Origin: Eudoraea adriatica DSM 19308
Lineage (GTDB): Bacteria; Bacteroidota; Bacteroidia; Flavobacteriales; Flavobacteriaceae
DNA length: 64,000 nucleotides
Direction: 5' to 3'
Assembly: GCF_000382125.1 (NCBI RefSeq)
Contig: NZ_KB907553.1
Span: 62,001-126,000, forward strand
In this document: piece by piece, positions 36,586 to 46,398 of the stretch
Position numbering within the stretch: position 1 is the first letter of the stretch
Layout: every line of letters begins with the position of its first letter
The notes under the pieces: model-generated
Seen by the model: the letters and a program-made list of their open reading frames with translations, nothing else
The model's database searches: none
Told to the model about the DNA's origin: nothing
Position numbers and translations under genes: made by a program

Positions 36586-36635
36586 AATCCGTTTTTAATT
36601 GATGTCAAAGTTTACCCCTGATGTTGCTATTTTGC

Positions 36636-36667
36636 AAGGCCCGGGATTCTGTGTTCCGGGCCTTTTT
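36636..36667. terminator. intrinsic terminator
   Basis: AAGGCCCGG pairs with CCGGGCCTT around an eleven-base loop, with a T run; it lies between the PepSY-like gene and convergent nadD. Confidence 0.85.
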
Positions 36668-36680
36668 AATTGAGATACAA

Positions 36681-37265
36681 CTATCTATAAAAATTCATTT
36701 CATCCAAATAGGTCCAGACGGCATCTGGCAGCATTGCCCTGATATTTTTCCCCAGTCTATGTTGCTTTCGTATAAATGTGGATGAGATTTCCATTATAGG
36801 TGCATTCACCTGTCTTATTTTCGGATGGCCTTTAATTTCAGGCTCTGAGGAACCCTTAGAAATCCGGGGATACACATAAATTTCATGATTTTCCAATATT
36901 AGCTCGTAATTTTTCCATTTGTGAAAGCTCTTTAAATTATCCTCCCCCATTATCAGGCAGAATTCATAGTCATTGCCAAACTTTTCTTCCAGGTGCACCA
37001 ATGTATTTATCGTATAATTTGGCTGTGGTAAATCAAATTCTATTTTGCTGGCCTTAAGTTTAGGATATTCTTTTACAGCCTCAAACACCATTTGATAACG
37101 ATGATTGTTATCCAGTAAAGTTTTCTTGACTTTAAACGGACTCTGAGGTGTAATCACAAACCAAACTTCATCAAGATCAGAAAACTCAACCAAATAATTT
37201 GCTATGACCAAATGACCCACATGTATTGGGTTGAAAGTCCCAAAAAAAAGTCCGGTTTTCTTCAT
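36681..37265 (-). CDS. nadD: nicotinate-nucleotide adenylyltransferase
   Basis: Adenylates nicotinate mononucleotide in NAD synthesis. The 194-residue nucleotidyltransferase has GTFNPIHVGH (residues 9-18, the HxGH catalytic motif) and ISSTFIRKQ near 160 (the ISSTxxR motif). It is last in the yicC-gmk-nadD run; 80 bp separate it from gmk. Start ATG fits the conserved N-terminus. Confidence 0.95.
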   Translation of the reverse strand: MKKTGLFFGTFNPIHVGHLVIANYLVEFSDLDEVWFVITPQSPFKVKKTLLDNNHRYQMVFEAVKEYPKLKASKIEFDLPQPNYTINTLVHLEEKFGNDYEFCLIMGEDNLKSFHKWKNYELILENHEIYVYPRISKGSSEPEIKGHPKIRQVNAPIMEISSTFIRKQHRLGKNIRAMLPDAVWTYLDEMNFYR

Positions 37266-37345
37266 GAATAGCCTCTAAATTTTATTCATCCAATATTTCA
37301 AGCAAGATTTTTTTAAAGCTTTGCCAGGGTCTTTCCCTAAAGGAA

Positions 37346-37927
37346 TTATTTTCTTTCTACCCCAACAAAATTTGCGACTAATTCATAGGCTTCTTTAAGT
37401 GCCGTATCCAAATCGTAGTTTTTAATTACTTTGTCAAACTGGGGTGCCGTGGCTAATTCTACGGAAGCCTTGGCGATTCGCATATTAATCTTATCATCGC
37501 TTTCCGTACTCCGCTTTTTAAGCCTTATTTTTAGTTCGTCTACACTAGGGGGCTTTACAAATACTGCCAGTGTCTTATTGGGGTATTTACGTTTTATTCG
37601 CAATCCCCCCGCAACGTCAATATCAAATATGACATTTTTCCCTTCAGCCCATAATCGTTCTACTTCAGTTTTTAATGTGCCATAAAAATTATCTCTGTAA
37701 ACTTCTTCCCATTCAAGAAAATCATCGTTTTTTATATGCCTTTTAAATTCATTTATGGTTATGAAATAGTAGTTTACCCCATGCTTTTCTTTCCCCCTCC
37801 TTGGCCTTGAAGTAGCAGAAACGGAAAAGGCCAGGTTAAGCTCTTCCTGCTTTAGCAAATATTCTACTATTGTAGTTTTTCCACTACCTGAAGGAGCCGC
37901 AAAAATGATAAGCTTACCTCCTCCCAT
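37346..37927 (-). CDS. gmk: guanylate kinase
   Basis: Phosphorylates GMP to GDP. The P-loop APSGSGKTT lies at residues 11-19; the GMP-binding region has TSRPRRGKEKHGVNYYF, and the lid follows with the KKRSTES segment. The length of 193 residues is normal. Its ATG shares one base with the stop of the yicC gene (TAATG), so they are translationally coupled. Confidence 0.95.
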   Translation of the reverse strand: MGGGKLIIFAAPSGSGKTTIVEYLLKQEELNLAFSVSATSRPRRGKEKHGVNYYFITINEFKRHIKNDDFLEWEEVYRDNFYGTLKTEVERLWAEGKNVIFDIDVAGGLRIKRKYPNKTLAVFVKPPSVDELKIRLKKRSTESDDKINMRIAKASVELATAPQFDKVIKNYDLDTALKEAYELVANFVGVERK

Positions 37928-38784
37928 TACAGTACATTGAGCATTTGTTCCTTAATTTTTTCCAACTCATCTTTCATTTGAACCACCAACTGTTGCATGG
38001 GTGCATAATTTGCCTTCGAACCTATGGTATTTATCTCCCTGCCTATTTCCTGGCTGATAAAGCCTAATTTTTTACCATTGGAATCAGCAGATTTCATTGT
38101 CTCGGTAAAATAGTTTAAATGGTTGTCTAGGCGAACTTTCTCCTCTGTTATATCATATTTTTCCAGGTAATAAATCAGCTCCTGCTCAAAACGGTTAGCA
38201 TCTATTTCGGTCTTCAAATCGGCTACGGCTTTCTCCAGTCGCTCACGAATAGTTGCCAATCTATCCGGATCCATATTTACTACTTCAGCTAAAAGGTTCT
38301 TTATTGTTGAAATCCTATCTGTAAAATCCTTTTCAAGTACCTGTCCTTCTTTTGTGCGAAAACCAATTATTTCTTCCAGAGCCTTCTCAAGGGCATCTTG
38401 TATGATTTTGTACTCGGAATCATCAATATCTTCCCTTTCTGTTTTAAGAGCGTCCGGTAATCTGAGTGCCATTTCCATTAGCTTTATATCATCGCCATCT
38501 GCGATAGATCTCAGCTGTTTTATGTATTGCCTGACCACCCCTTCATTCACAACAGAAGATACTTCGTCTCCCGTAATTTCTACATATAAACCAAAATCTA
38601 TTTTACCACGCACCAGGGAATCGGCAATTGTCTTTCGAAGCTGCAATTCCTTCTCGCGGTAGGCCGAGGGCATACGGGCATTGATATCGAGATTTTTACT
38701 ATTCAGGGATTTTAATTCGATGGTGATTTTTTTGGATGGAAGCTGCACCACATGCTTCCCAAACCCTGTCATGGATTGGATCAT
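37927..38784 (-). CDS. YicC-family endoribonuclease-like protein
   Basis: The 285-residue protein begins MIQSMTGFGK, the signature of the YicC family, and ends with DELEKIKEQMLNVL, also conserved; the C-terminal third is the DUF1732 domain. E. coli YicC takes part in RNA decay. Its position directly before gmk is a widely conserved gene order. Confidence 0.92.
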   Translation of the reverse strand: MIQSMTGFGKHVVQLPSKKITIELKSLNSKNLDINARMPSAYREKELQLRKTIADSLVRGKIDFGLYVEITGDEVSSVVNEGVVRQYIKQLRSIADGDDIKLMEMALRLPDALKTEREDIDDSEYKIIQDALEKALEEIIGFRTKEGQVLEKDFTDRISTIKNLLAEVVNMDPDRLATIRERLEKAVADLKTEIDANRFEQELIYYLEKYDITEEKVRLDNHLNYFTETMKSADSNGKKLGFISQEIGREINTIGSKANYAPMQQLVVQMKDELEKIKEQMLNVL

Positions 38785-38852
38785 AAACTCTATTTAATTT
38801 TGATAAAGGTACTAAAATCTAAAAGGGATTTTTTAGAACCCAACCTAATTTA

Positions 38853-39665
38853 CTACAATTCCCTGATCCAAATATTCCTGAAGCTTACCCGGCTATTATC
38901 GCCATGATCCTGAAGCTTCAATGGCCCTTTGCCATGAGGCGGGTTTTTTGGCCAACCTATATAGGTCATGGCCCCTTTTATTTCCACATGATCCTGTACC
39001 AGCACACCATTATGAATAACCGTTATTGTCCCCGATTTGGTTTTACCGCCCTCCGAATTGAATTCCGGGGCATGGTAAATAATATCATAAGTGTTCCATT
39101 CTCCGGTAGGAACCGAGGCTTTTGCCAAAGGCACATGCTGCTTGTAAATCGAAGCTACCTGCCCGTTTACATAAGTGTCATTGTCATTATTATCCAAAAC
39201 CTGAACTTCATAAAGGCCCGCTAAAAATATGCCGCTATTTCCCCTGTTCTGTCCATCTCTTTGTATTTCAGCCGGAGATCTCCATTCAATATGCAACTGT
39301 ACATCCCCAAATTTTTGTTTGGTCTGTATATCCCCCGCTTTATCTTTTACGGTCATACTTCCGTCATCGTTCAGATGCCATACAACCTCTGAACTATCCT
39401 TAGCCATCTCCCAATTATCGAAATTACTTCCGTCAAAAAGAACAATGGCATCGCTTGGAACACCATTATTTCCAAATGGATCTACAACGGGTGGTACAGG
39501 TTCGTAGATCTCGGTCTGTTCAGGTTCCGTGGGTTCTTCCCCCATATATTCCTCATAAACTATTACATCATCAGAAGTGTCTTCCTGAAGTTCATGCATA
39601 TCCTGAGATCCTTGTTTGCAACTTACAATCGCAAGTATTAACAACAACAAATAGTATCGATTCAT
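38853..39665 (-). CDS. DUF1080 (3-keto-disaccharide hydrolase family) lipoprotein, copy 1
   Basis: The 270-residue protein has a lipobox (AIVSCK, Cys16), an acidic linker (about 20-65) and one concanavalin-like DUF1080 domain (about 72-270) with LFDGSNFDNWEM, GNSGIFLAGLYEVQVLD and NDNDTY near the middle. Members of this family act on 3-keto-glycosides. Two bases separate it from the second DUF1080 gene, so both are in one operon with the TIM-barrel gene. Substrate unknown; probably exported to the periplasm or surface. Confidence 0.88.
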   Translation of the reverse strand: MNRYYLLLLILAIVSCKQGSQDMHELQEDTSDDVIVYEEYMGEEPTEPEQTEIYEPVPPVVDPFGNNGVPSDAIVLFDGSNFDNWEMAKDSSEVVWHLNDDGSMTVKDKAGDIQTKQKFGDVQLHIEWRSPAEIQRDGQNRGNSGIFLAGLYEVQVLDNNDNDTYVNGQVASIYKQHVPLAKASVPTGEWNTYDIIYHAPEFNSEGGKTKSGTITVIHNGVLVQDHVEIKGAMTYIGWPKNPPHGKGPLKLQDHGDNSRVSFRNIWIREL

Positions 39666-39667
39666 AC

Positions 39668-40432
39668 CTACAATTCTTTTATCTTAATGTTTCTGTATCC
39701 TATACTTATCTTTTCCCCATGATCCTGCAAAGCAATCTTTCCGGTCTGGTGCTTTCCAAAATCTTCCCAGTCTGCAAATTTGGAATTGGCCACCATGGTA
39801 TCCCATCCCTCACCCGTGACCGGGAACTCAACGATTTTTGTTCCATTCAGCACTACAATGCCTTCATTGGTCTTATGGTTGATCGTAATTTCACAGGTAT
39901 TCCACTCTCCAATTGGCTTAACCACATCCTCTGCCGGTGCAACCAAATCATATAGGGCGCCTGCCTGGTGTGTAGTGCCGTTTTTGGCATCGGGATGATT
40001 TATATTATCTAAAACCTGTATTTCAGGTCCTGTATAATAAGGCTCAATGTATTTAGGATCCTCAACAACTCCCCACATGATACCGCTGTTTGCCCCCTCT
40101 GTAACCATCCATTCGAGCTGTAATACAAAATCCGTGTACTCCTTATCCGTTACCAAATTAAACCTGTTCCCATCCGTTCTGGTGTCATCCGGTCTCAACC
40201 TCATAGCCCCGTCTTCCAATTTCCATGCATCCGGCACTTCCCCGCCCGGATAAACGTGCCAGCCATCAAAGGAGGTGCCATCGAAAAGGACGGTCCATTC
40301 GCTTTCTTTACTAGTGTTCATAGTTGATTCAATATTGGAGGAGCTGACATTTTCTTTATCCTGATCCTTTGATTTTTCCTTACACCCAATTAAAAGACAG
40401 GCAAATAAAATAACCCCTAACATATTTTTCAT
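39668..40432 (-). CDS. DUF1080 (3-keto-disaccharide hydrolase family) lipoprotein, copy 2
   Basis: The 254-residue lipoprotein (lipobox LIGCKE, Cys17) has a DUF1080 domain over about 45-254, with LFDGTSFDGWHVYPGG, GANSGIMWGV and GPEIQVLDNINHPDAKNG. It is clearly divergent from copy 1 and so is not a recent duplication. Twelve bases separate it from the upstream TIM-barrel gene. It likely cleaves an oxidised glycoside made by the nearby GMC enzymes; that is inferred from context. Confidence 0.88.
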   Translation of the reverse strand: MKNMLGVILFACLLIGCKEKSKDQDKENVSSSNIESTMNTSKESEWTVLFDGTSFDGWHVYPGGEVPDAWKLEDGAMRLRPDDTRTDGNRFNLVTDKEYTDFVLQLEWMVTEGANSGIMWGVVEDPKYIEPYYTGPEIQVLDNINHPDAKNGTTHQAGALYDLVAPAEDVVKPIGEWNTCEITINHKTNEGIVVLNGTKIVEFPVTGEGWDTMVANSKFADWEDFGKHQTGKIALQDHGEKISIGYRNIKIKEL

Positions 40433-40444
40433 AGCTCTGTTTTT

Positions 40445-41497
40445 TTAAGTTCCGAGGATTTTTTTAAGCATTTCTTTGTCAATATCGCCCCCCGCGAAAT
40501 CATCAAAGGTCTTTTCTGTGGCCTCAATTATATGATCCTGAATAAACACAGCCCCTTCCCTGGCTCCTTGTTCCGGACTCTTTATGCAACACTCCCATTC
40601 CATAACTGCCCAAACATCACAGCCGTATTGGGTTAATTTAGAGAATATAGACTTAAAATCTATTTGACCATCCCCAAGCGAGCGATAGCGGCCGGCGCGT
40701 TCACCCCAATCATTATAGCCTCCAAAAGCACCTTTTTTGCCTGTTGGGTTAAACTCCGAATCTTTTACATGAAAGGACTTAATAAATTCGTGATAATGGT
40801 CTATATAGGTTATATAATCTAATTGCTGTAAAACAAAATGGCTTGGATCATACAGAATGTTGGCACGCTTATGATTTCCCGTGGCTTTCAGGAAGCGCTC
40901 AAAGGTATCTCCATCATGTAAATCCTCCCCGGGATGTATTTCATAGCAGACATCTACCCCTTCTTCATCAAAATGATTCAATATTGGAAGCCATCTTTTA
41001 GCAAGCTCTTCAAAACCCATCTCTACCAATCCGGGTGGACGTTGTGGCCATGGATGCCAGGTATGCCACAGCAATGCTCCGGAAAATGTTGCGTGCGCAC
41101 TAATTCCGAGTCTTCGGCTCGCGGTTGCTGCTTTCTTAACAACATCAACGGCCCATTCCGTGCGCGCTTTGGGGTTGTTTTTTACGGCATCGGGGGCAAA
41201 ATTATCAAACATTAGATCATAAGCGGGGTTTACAGCAACTAACTGTCCCTGTAAATGGGTAGAAAGTTCGGTAATCTCCAAACCGTATGAATTTATGGTC
41301 CCTTTTAACTCATCACAATATGCCTGACTTTCAGCAGCCTTGTCCAAATCAATTAAAAAATGTTCCCAGGTAGGGATTTGAATTCCCTTATATCCTAAAT
41401 CGGAGGCCCATTTGCACATCCCTTCCAGTGAATTAAAAGGGGCTTTACTATCTACGAATTGGGCTAAAAATACGGCGGGTCCTTTAATTGTTTTCAT
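40445..41497 (-). CDS. sugar phosphate isomerase/epimerase-like TIM barrel 1
   Basis: Cytosolic AP-endonuclease-2/xylose-isomerase-like barrel of 350 residues with no signal peptide. Metal-ligand candidates are present: Glu in YEIHPGED, Asp and His in DPSHF, His in FHVKDSE and Glu in MEWE. First gene of an operon with the two DUF1080 lipoproteins. It is divergent from the first GMC oxidoreductase, which suggests joint regulation from the 150-bp region between them. Confidence 0.88.
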   Translation of the reverse strand: MKTIKGPAVFLAQFVDSKAPFNSLEGMCKWASDLGYKGIQIPTWEHFLIDLDKAAESQAYCDELKGTINSYGLEITELSTHLQGQLVAVNPAYDLMFDNFAPDAVKNNPKARTEWAVDVVKKAATASRRLGISAHATFSGALLWHTWHPWPQRPPGLVEMGFEELAKRWLPILNHFDEEGVDVCYEIHPGEDLHDGDTFERFLKATGNHKRANILYDPSHFVLQQLDYITYIDHYHEFIKSFHVKDSEFNPTGKKGAFGGYNDWGERAGRYRSLGDGQIDFKSIFSKLTQYGCDVWAVMEWECCIKSPEQGAREGAVFIQDHIIEATEKTFDDFAGGDIDKEMLKKILGT

Positions 41498-41647
41498 GAT
41501 ACAGTTCTACTTGGTTAATCAAATTTCTATTTTGTTACGTTTCAAGAATTAAATCCTATATTTAATGGGTAAAAATTCTACTAATATTTCTTCAATTGGG
41601 AAGTGTTAAATATAGCAATTACATCAGAATTAAAAGAACAATATAGC

Positions 41648-43351
41648 ATGAATCAGACGGAGAAATATGACGCCATAGTTGTAGGCACCGGAATAAGCGG
41701 AGGATGGGCTGCCAAGGAATTATGTGAAAAAGGGCTAAAAACCCTGGTTCTCGAACGAGGTAGAATGGTAAAGCATATTGAAGATTATCCCACGATGAAT
41801 ATGGATACATGGGATCTGCCTAACAACAATGAGTTATCCCGGGAAGATCGGAAAAAATACCACAAGCAAAGCAGGGTAAACTGGGCCCCTAAAGAAGACG
41901 TGAAACATTTTTTTGTGAATGATTTGGAACACCCTTATGTGGAGACAAAACGTTTTGACTGGATTCGCGGCTACCATGTAGGAGGACGTTCACTAACATG
42001 GGGACGGCAGAGTTATAGATGGAGCGACCTGGACTTTGAAGCTAACTTAAAAGAAAGTATTGGCGTAGACTGGCCGGTGCGTTATAAGGATATTGCACCC
42101 TGGTATGATAAGGTAGAAGAATATATAGGGGTTAGTGGCGAAAAACTTGGATTAAGCCATCTCCCTGATGGCAAGTTTCACCCCCCAATGGATCTTATGT
42201 GCCCGGAAGAAGATTTGAAAAATGTATTATCTGAGGAGTTTGATGATGGCCGGCTACTCACCATTGGACGCGTCGCAAATATTACTGATAAAGCAGGTAA
42301 TATAGAAGGCAGAAATCCTTGTCAGTTTAGAAACAGATGTTGGCGTGGATGTCCTTTCGGAGGCTATTTCAGCAGTAATTCTTCCACACTTCCTGCCGCA
42401 GAACGAACGGGAAACATGACATTGCGCGCAAACTCCATTGTTTATGAAATCATTTACGATGATAATACCAAAAGGGCAACCGGCGTTAGGGTTATTGATA
42501 GTGAGACCCATGAAAAATATGAATTTGAGGCAAAAGTGATCTTCTTATGTGCCTCTTCTATGGCTTCTGTGGGAATCCTACTGCAATCCAAATCTGATCG
42601 TTTCCCGAATGGTATTGGTAATAATCATGACCAATTGGGAAGAAACATAATGGACCATCACTATCAATTAGGTGCTTCTGCCAGGGTAGAAGGGCATCTG
42701 GATAAATTTTATAAGGGCAGGCGCCCTAATGGTTTTTACATTCCCCGATTTGTGAATTTAGATTCAAAGAATTCAAAGAAAGAATACCTAAGGGGTTTTG
42801 GCTACCAGGGTGGGGCAAGCAGAGAAGACTGGACACTATCCGTCGCAGAATTGAATTATGGAAGAGATTTAAAAGAAGCCATTTTAAAACCCGGAAGCTG
42901 GGAAATAGGCGCTACCGGATTTGGTGAGATGCTGCCATACCATGACAACAGAGTAACCCTCAGTGCCACTGAAAAAGACCAATGGGGATTACCACAGTTA
43001 GACTTTGATGTTGAGTTTAAGGAAAATGAATATAAAATGCGGGAAGATATTATCAAACAAATTACGGAAATGTTTTCTGCCGCAGGATTCAAAGACATAG
43101 AACCCTATGAAAGAAGTACCGGGCCGGGTCTTGGTATTCATGAAATGGGTGGGGCACGTATGGGGCGGAATCCGGAAACATCTGTAGTTAATAAACATAA
43201 TCAGATTCATGATGTACCAAATATTTATGTTACAGATGGTGCATTTATGACCTCAGCCAGCTGTGTTAACCCTTCCCTGACGTATATGGCATTTACAGCC
43301 AGGGCAGTCAGCCATGCAGCAAAAGAGATCAATACAGGTAAATTTTCATAA
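41648..43351 (+). CDS. GMC-family oxidoreductase 1
   Basis: FAD-dependent sugar or polyol dehydrogenase, 567 residues. FAD motif GTGISGG (about 14-20), Glu at the end of VLERG, a middle Cys cluster (CQFRNRCWRGCPFG), and a C-terminal catalytic His in GIHEMGGARMG and Asn in CVNPSLTYMAF. GTG 41603 is an alternative start, but ATG 41648 matches the paralog at 48101. No signal peptide. Unlike copy 2, it has no subunit-3 gene next to it. It may share that subunit or use another acceptor. Confidence 0.9.
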   Translation: MNQTEKYDAIVVGTGISGGWAAKELCEKGLKTLVLERGRMVKHIEDYPTMNMDTWDLPNNNELSREDRKKYHKQSRVNWAPKEDVKHFFVNDLEHPYVETKRFDWIRGYHVGGRSLTWGRQSYRWSDLDFEANLKESIGVDWPVRYKDIAPWYDKVEEYIGVSGEKLGLSHLPDGKFHPPMDLMCPEEDLKNVLSEEFDDGRLLTIGRVANITDKAGNIEGRNPCQFRNRCWRGCPFGGYFSSNSSTLPAAERTGNMTLRANSIVYEIIYDDNTKRATGVRVIDSETHEKYEFEAKVIFLCASSMASVGILLQSKSDRFPNGIGNNHDQLGRNIMDHHYQLGASARVEGHLDKFYKGRRPNGFYIPRFVNLDSKNSKKEYLRGFGYQGGASREDWTLSVAELNYGRDLKEAILKPGSWEIGATGFGEMLPYHDNRVTLSATEKDQWGLPQLDFDVEFKENEYKMREDIIKQITEMFSAAGFKDIEPYERSTGPGLGIHEMGGARMGRNPETSVVNKHNQIHDVPNIYVTDGAFMTSASCVNPSLTYMAFTARAVSHAAKEINTGKFS

Positions 43352-43369
43352 ACCAAAAGTGAATATTCT

Positions 43370-43831
43370 ATGAAAAATGCATCAGCTAGAAATTTGTGGG
43401 GAGACTATTTAGACAAACACCTGGAGTACGCCTTTTCGCATGAACCTAAGGTTACGCATTTTGGAAATAGTGAAAATGAAGTAAACGAAGCTCTAAAACT
43501 GATCTTATCGGGAAAAAAAAGAGCTATCTCTCATTCCCTGTTAGGGCTGCAGTACAGAAAAGAACCGCTTCCGAAAATTGGAGATTTTACCGTACTTACA
43601 GATTGGAAAGGAGAGGCCAAATGTATTTTAAGGACAGTAGCTGTTAGGCTTAAGCCGTTTTTTAGTATCAGGGAATCTTATTCAAAAATTGAAGGTGAGG
43701 GGGATTTGTCCTTAACCTATTGGAAAAATAAGTACTGGGATGCATACACCAAAGAGCTGGAGGCTTTTGGCAGAGTTCCCAGAGAGAGCATGATCGTAGT
43801 ATGTGAATATTTTGAAAAGGTTTTTGAATGA
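43370..43831 (+). CDS. ASCH-domain protein
   Basis: The 153-residue cytosolic protein has an ASCH (PUA-like RNA-binding) domain over most of its length, with KKRAISHSLLGLQY, PKIGDFTVLTDWKGEAKCI and GEGDLSLTYWKNKYW. The family binds RNA or modified nucleosides; the role is unknown. It lies 18 bp after GMC oxidoreductase 1, but a role in sugar metabolism is not evident. A bidirectional terminator follows. Confidence 0.88.
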   Translation: MKNASARNLWGDYLDKHLEYAFSHEPKVTHFGNSENEVNEALKLILSGKKRAISHSLLGLQYRKEPLPKIGDFTVLTDWKGEAKCILRTVAVRLKPFFSIRESYSKIEGEGDLSLTYWKNKYWDAYTKELEAFGRVPRESMIVVCEYFEKVFE

Positions 43832-43846
43832 TCATTCAGTAAATAA

Positions 43847-43875
43847 AAAAACCCCGAAATTTCGGGGTTTTTTTA
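43847..43875. terminator. bidirectional intrinsic terminator
   Basis: AAAACCCCGAAA and TTTCGGGGTTTT pair perfectly with A and T tracts on both sides, between ASCH and Gfo/Idh/MocA genes. Confidence 0.92.
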
Positions 43876-43891
43876 TTTACTATCAGCGCAG

Positions 43892-45028
43892 TTATTCCAT
43901 ATCTACCCAGACATTACCCTCTTTATTGGATTGAACAGTGGCTTCAATAAAATTAAGCCCGCGAACACCATCTAACATAGTTGGGAATTCGCCGTCATTA
44001 TACTCTTCTCCGCGAATAGCCCTGGCAGCTCCCAAATAAATATTGGCCATAGAATCGAATATACCTTCGGGATGCCCCGGGGGTAATTTAGTGCCGTCAA
44101 GAGATAGCTTTGAATTATATTCATGACCCGGTTTATATATTTGAGTTGGTTCTGTATCGCTTAGCTTATAGAGGAAATTAGGTCTTTCCTGCTCCCAGAC
44201 AAATGCAGCTTTCTCCCCATAAATTCTTATGGCCAAGCCATTTTCTTCACCCGTAGCCACCTGGCTACCTCTTATTACTCCCTTAACATGATCTCCCATT
44301 CGTATTAAAACGGTTCCATCTACATCCATTTGATTGTCCTCATAGAGGTAATTAAAATCGCACAATAAGGATTTTATCTTCAAACCAGTAGTATACTCTA
44401 TAAGATTGAACGCATGAACACCAATGTCGCCCATACAGGAACTTATCCCTGCCTTTTTGGGATCCAGTCTCCAAACAGAAGAGCGTTTTTCCCGGTCGTG
44501 GATTATTGTGTTAATCCATCCCTGATAATATCGGGCATCTACTTTATGAATTTTTCCCAGAGCTCCTTCTTTGATCATCTCACGCATTTGGCGAACCATA
44601 GGATAGCCTGTATAGGTATGCGTTACAGCAAAAACGGTTCCTGCTTTTTTGTGGGCTTCCTGTAAAATTTTTGCCTCTTCCAGGGTAGTGGTCATCGGTT
44701 TTTCACAGATCACATGAAACCCATTGTCTAAAAGTTTCTTGGCCATGGGAAAATGCAGGAAATTTGGAGTAAGTACGGAGCAAACCTGTATTCTTTCTTC
44801 TTTTGGCAGTTTTAGTTCTTCCTCGATAAGAGTGTCAAAATCCTTATATATCCTATTTGTAGGAACATCAATTTCTTTTGCAAATTCCATGTTCAATTCA
44901 AATACGGGATTAAAAACGCCCCCTACTATCTGGTAATTGTCATTGATGTGCGAAGCTACCCTGTGCAATACCCCGATAAGAGAATCACCACCGCCACCAA
45001 TTATTCCTAATCTAATTTTTTTTGCCAT
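43892..45028 (-). CDS. Gfo/Idh/MocA-family NAD(P)-dependent oxidoreductase
   Basis: Cytosolic dehydrogenase of 378 residues. N-terminal Rossmann fold with GIIGGGGDS (about 9-17) and the family EKP motif (CEKPMTTT, near 110) whose Lys is catalytic; a C-terminal alpha-beta substrate domain follows. Enzymes of this family oxidise or reduce sugars at C3 or related positions. The surrounding DUF1080, TIM-barrel and GMC genes suggest it works on keto-sugars. 129 bp separate it from the permease gene. Confidence 0.9.
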   Translation of the reverse strand: MAKKIRLGIIGGGGDSLIGVLHRVASHINDNYQIVGGVFNPVFELNMEFAKEIDVPTNRIYKDFDTLIEEELKLPKEERIQVCSVLTPNFLHFPMAKKLLDNGFHVICEKPMTTTLEEAKILQEAHKKAGTVFAVTHTYTGYPMVRQMREMIKEGALGKIHKVDARYYQGWINTIIHDREKRSSVWRLDPKKAGISSCMGDIGVHAFNLIEYTTGLKIKSLLCDFNYLYEDNQMDVDGTVLIRMGDHVKGVIRGSQVATGEENGLAIRIYGEKAAFVWEQERPNFLYKLSDTEPTQIYKPGHEYNSKLSLDGTKLPPGHPEGIFDSMANIYLGAARAIRGEEYNDGEFPTMLDGVRGLNFIEATVQSNKEGNVWVDME

Positions 45029-45157
45029 TTTTATATCTCTTTTTTTATTATTCCAATATCCAATTCTATTCCAAAAGCCTCACAAAATATAGTATTTTCT
45101 TCTCCATGAGCTTCTCCTGCATTTATCAATAAAGCCGGTTCAATTTATATAAAATAT

Positions 45158-46387
45158 CTAAGACTTATAAGCAATTCTCTCGTTTTTAAACAAGAACATA
45201 AACAACAGCGAAACTCCAAATGCAAAAGCAGCAGGAAATAACCAGATCCTTTCCCAGTTATGTGAGATATCTTCCAGCGTAAAATAATCCGTTATTCTTC
45301 CGGCTATCCAAAAGCCAATTAACATCCCAACCCCATAAGTGGCTAATGTAATTAAGCCCTGAGCTGCACTTTTATATTTTGGCCCTGCTTTGCTATCGGT
45401 ATATATCTGGCCCGATACAAAAAAGAAATCATAGCAAATACCGTGCAAGGCAATCCCCATAAGGAGAAGAAAGGAAAATTCCCCTGCATTTCCGTAGGCA
45501 AAACAGATATAGCGAAAAGACCAGGCCAACATAGCAACTATCATTGTTTTTTTAAAGCCAAACCTTTTAAAAAAGTATGGCAAAAGGAGCATAAACAGAA
45601 TTTCTGAAATTTGCCCTATCGTCATTTTGCCAGCAGGGTTTGAGATTCCTATTTCCCCTAAAAACTGTCCGGCATGCTGGTAGTAAAAAGCCAGGGGAAT
45701 GCAAATAAAAACAGAAGCCAGAAAAAAAACTAAAAAATTCCTATCCTTTAAAAGCTTTAAGGCTTCCAATCCAATAATATCTGCTATCCTTATTTTTCTT
45801 TTCCCGCTTATGGCGGGAGGTGTTTTGGGTAAGGTAAAACTAAAAAAACCTAAAACGCCTGAAGCAAATGCAGTCATTAAGAAGGTGTTTTTCAGATGCC
45901 CATTAGCTAATCCCTCCACAGAATCCCAGTGAAAAAAGTAGCTAATCGCTAAACCGGCAACTATCCAACCTGTGGTTCCAAAAACACGGACCAGGGAGAA
46001 TTGCTTTGCCGGGTCATCCATTTGATTAAAGGATACTGAGTTTACAAGCGCCAGGGTTGGCATATATAAAATCATATAACCTAAAATATAAGGGTAAAAC
46101 CCATTAAAACTGGTTGCATAAGCCAACTGCACCATTAAAACTGCACCAATTAGATGCAGCACTCCCAAAATCCTTTCCGCATTAAAATAACGATCTGCTA
46201 TCAGCCCAATAATAAATGGGGCAATTATTGCCCCCCAGGATTGCGTAGAATAAGCCATGGCGATTTCAGGATCGCTTGCTCCCAAGCTATTCGGTAAATA
46301 TATCCCCATCGTAACATACCAGCTGCCCCAAATAAAAAATTCTAAGAACATCATTACGGAAAGCTGTACCTGAATTATTTTATTCAT
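45158..46387 (-). CDS. MFS permease of the nucleoside:proton symporter (NupG-like) family
   Basis: Inner-membrane transporter of 409 residues with twelve hydrophobic segments. The start (QLSVMMFLEFFIWGSWYV) and the segment LALVNSVSFNQMDDPAKQF are typical of NupG/XapB-like proteins; in Bacteroidota such members often sit in sugar clusters and may carry glycosides and not nucleosides. Eleven bp separate it from the DinB gene upstream. Confidence 0.88.
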   Translation of the reverse strand: MNKIIQVQLSVMMFLEFFIWGSWYVTMGIYLPNSLGASDPEIAMAYSTQSWGAIIAPFIIGLIADRYFNAERILGVLHLIGAVLMVQLAYATSFNGFYPYILGYMILYMPTLALVNSVSFNQMDDPAKQFSLVRVFGTTGWIVAGLAISYFFHWDSVEGLANGHLKNTFLMTAFASGVLGFFSFTLPKTPPAISGKRKIRIADIIGLEALKLLKDRNFLVFFLASVFICIPLAFYYQHAGQFLGEIGISNPAGKMTIGQISEILFMLLLPYFFKRFGFKKTMIVAMLAWSFRYICFAYGNAGEFSFLLLMGIALHGICYDFFFVSGQIYTDSKAGPKYKSAAQGLITLATYGVGMLIGFWIAGRITDYFTLEDISHNWERIWLFPAAFAFGVSLLFMFLFKNERIAYKS

Positions 46388-46398
46388 GAAATTTTCTG

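Noticed and set aside
39122-39955. Overlapping plus-strand frames across the DUF1080 genes
   Set aside because: Antisense shadows; the minus-strand lipoproteins are clearly real.
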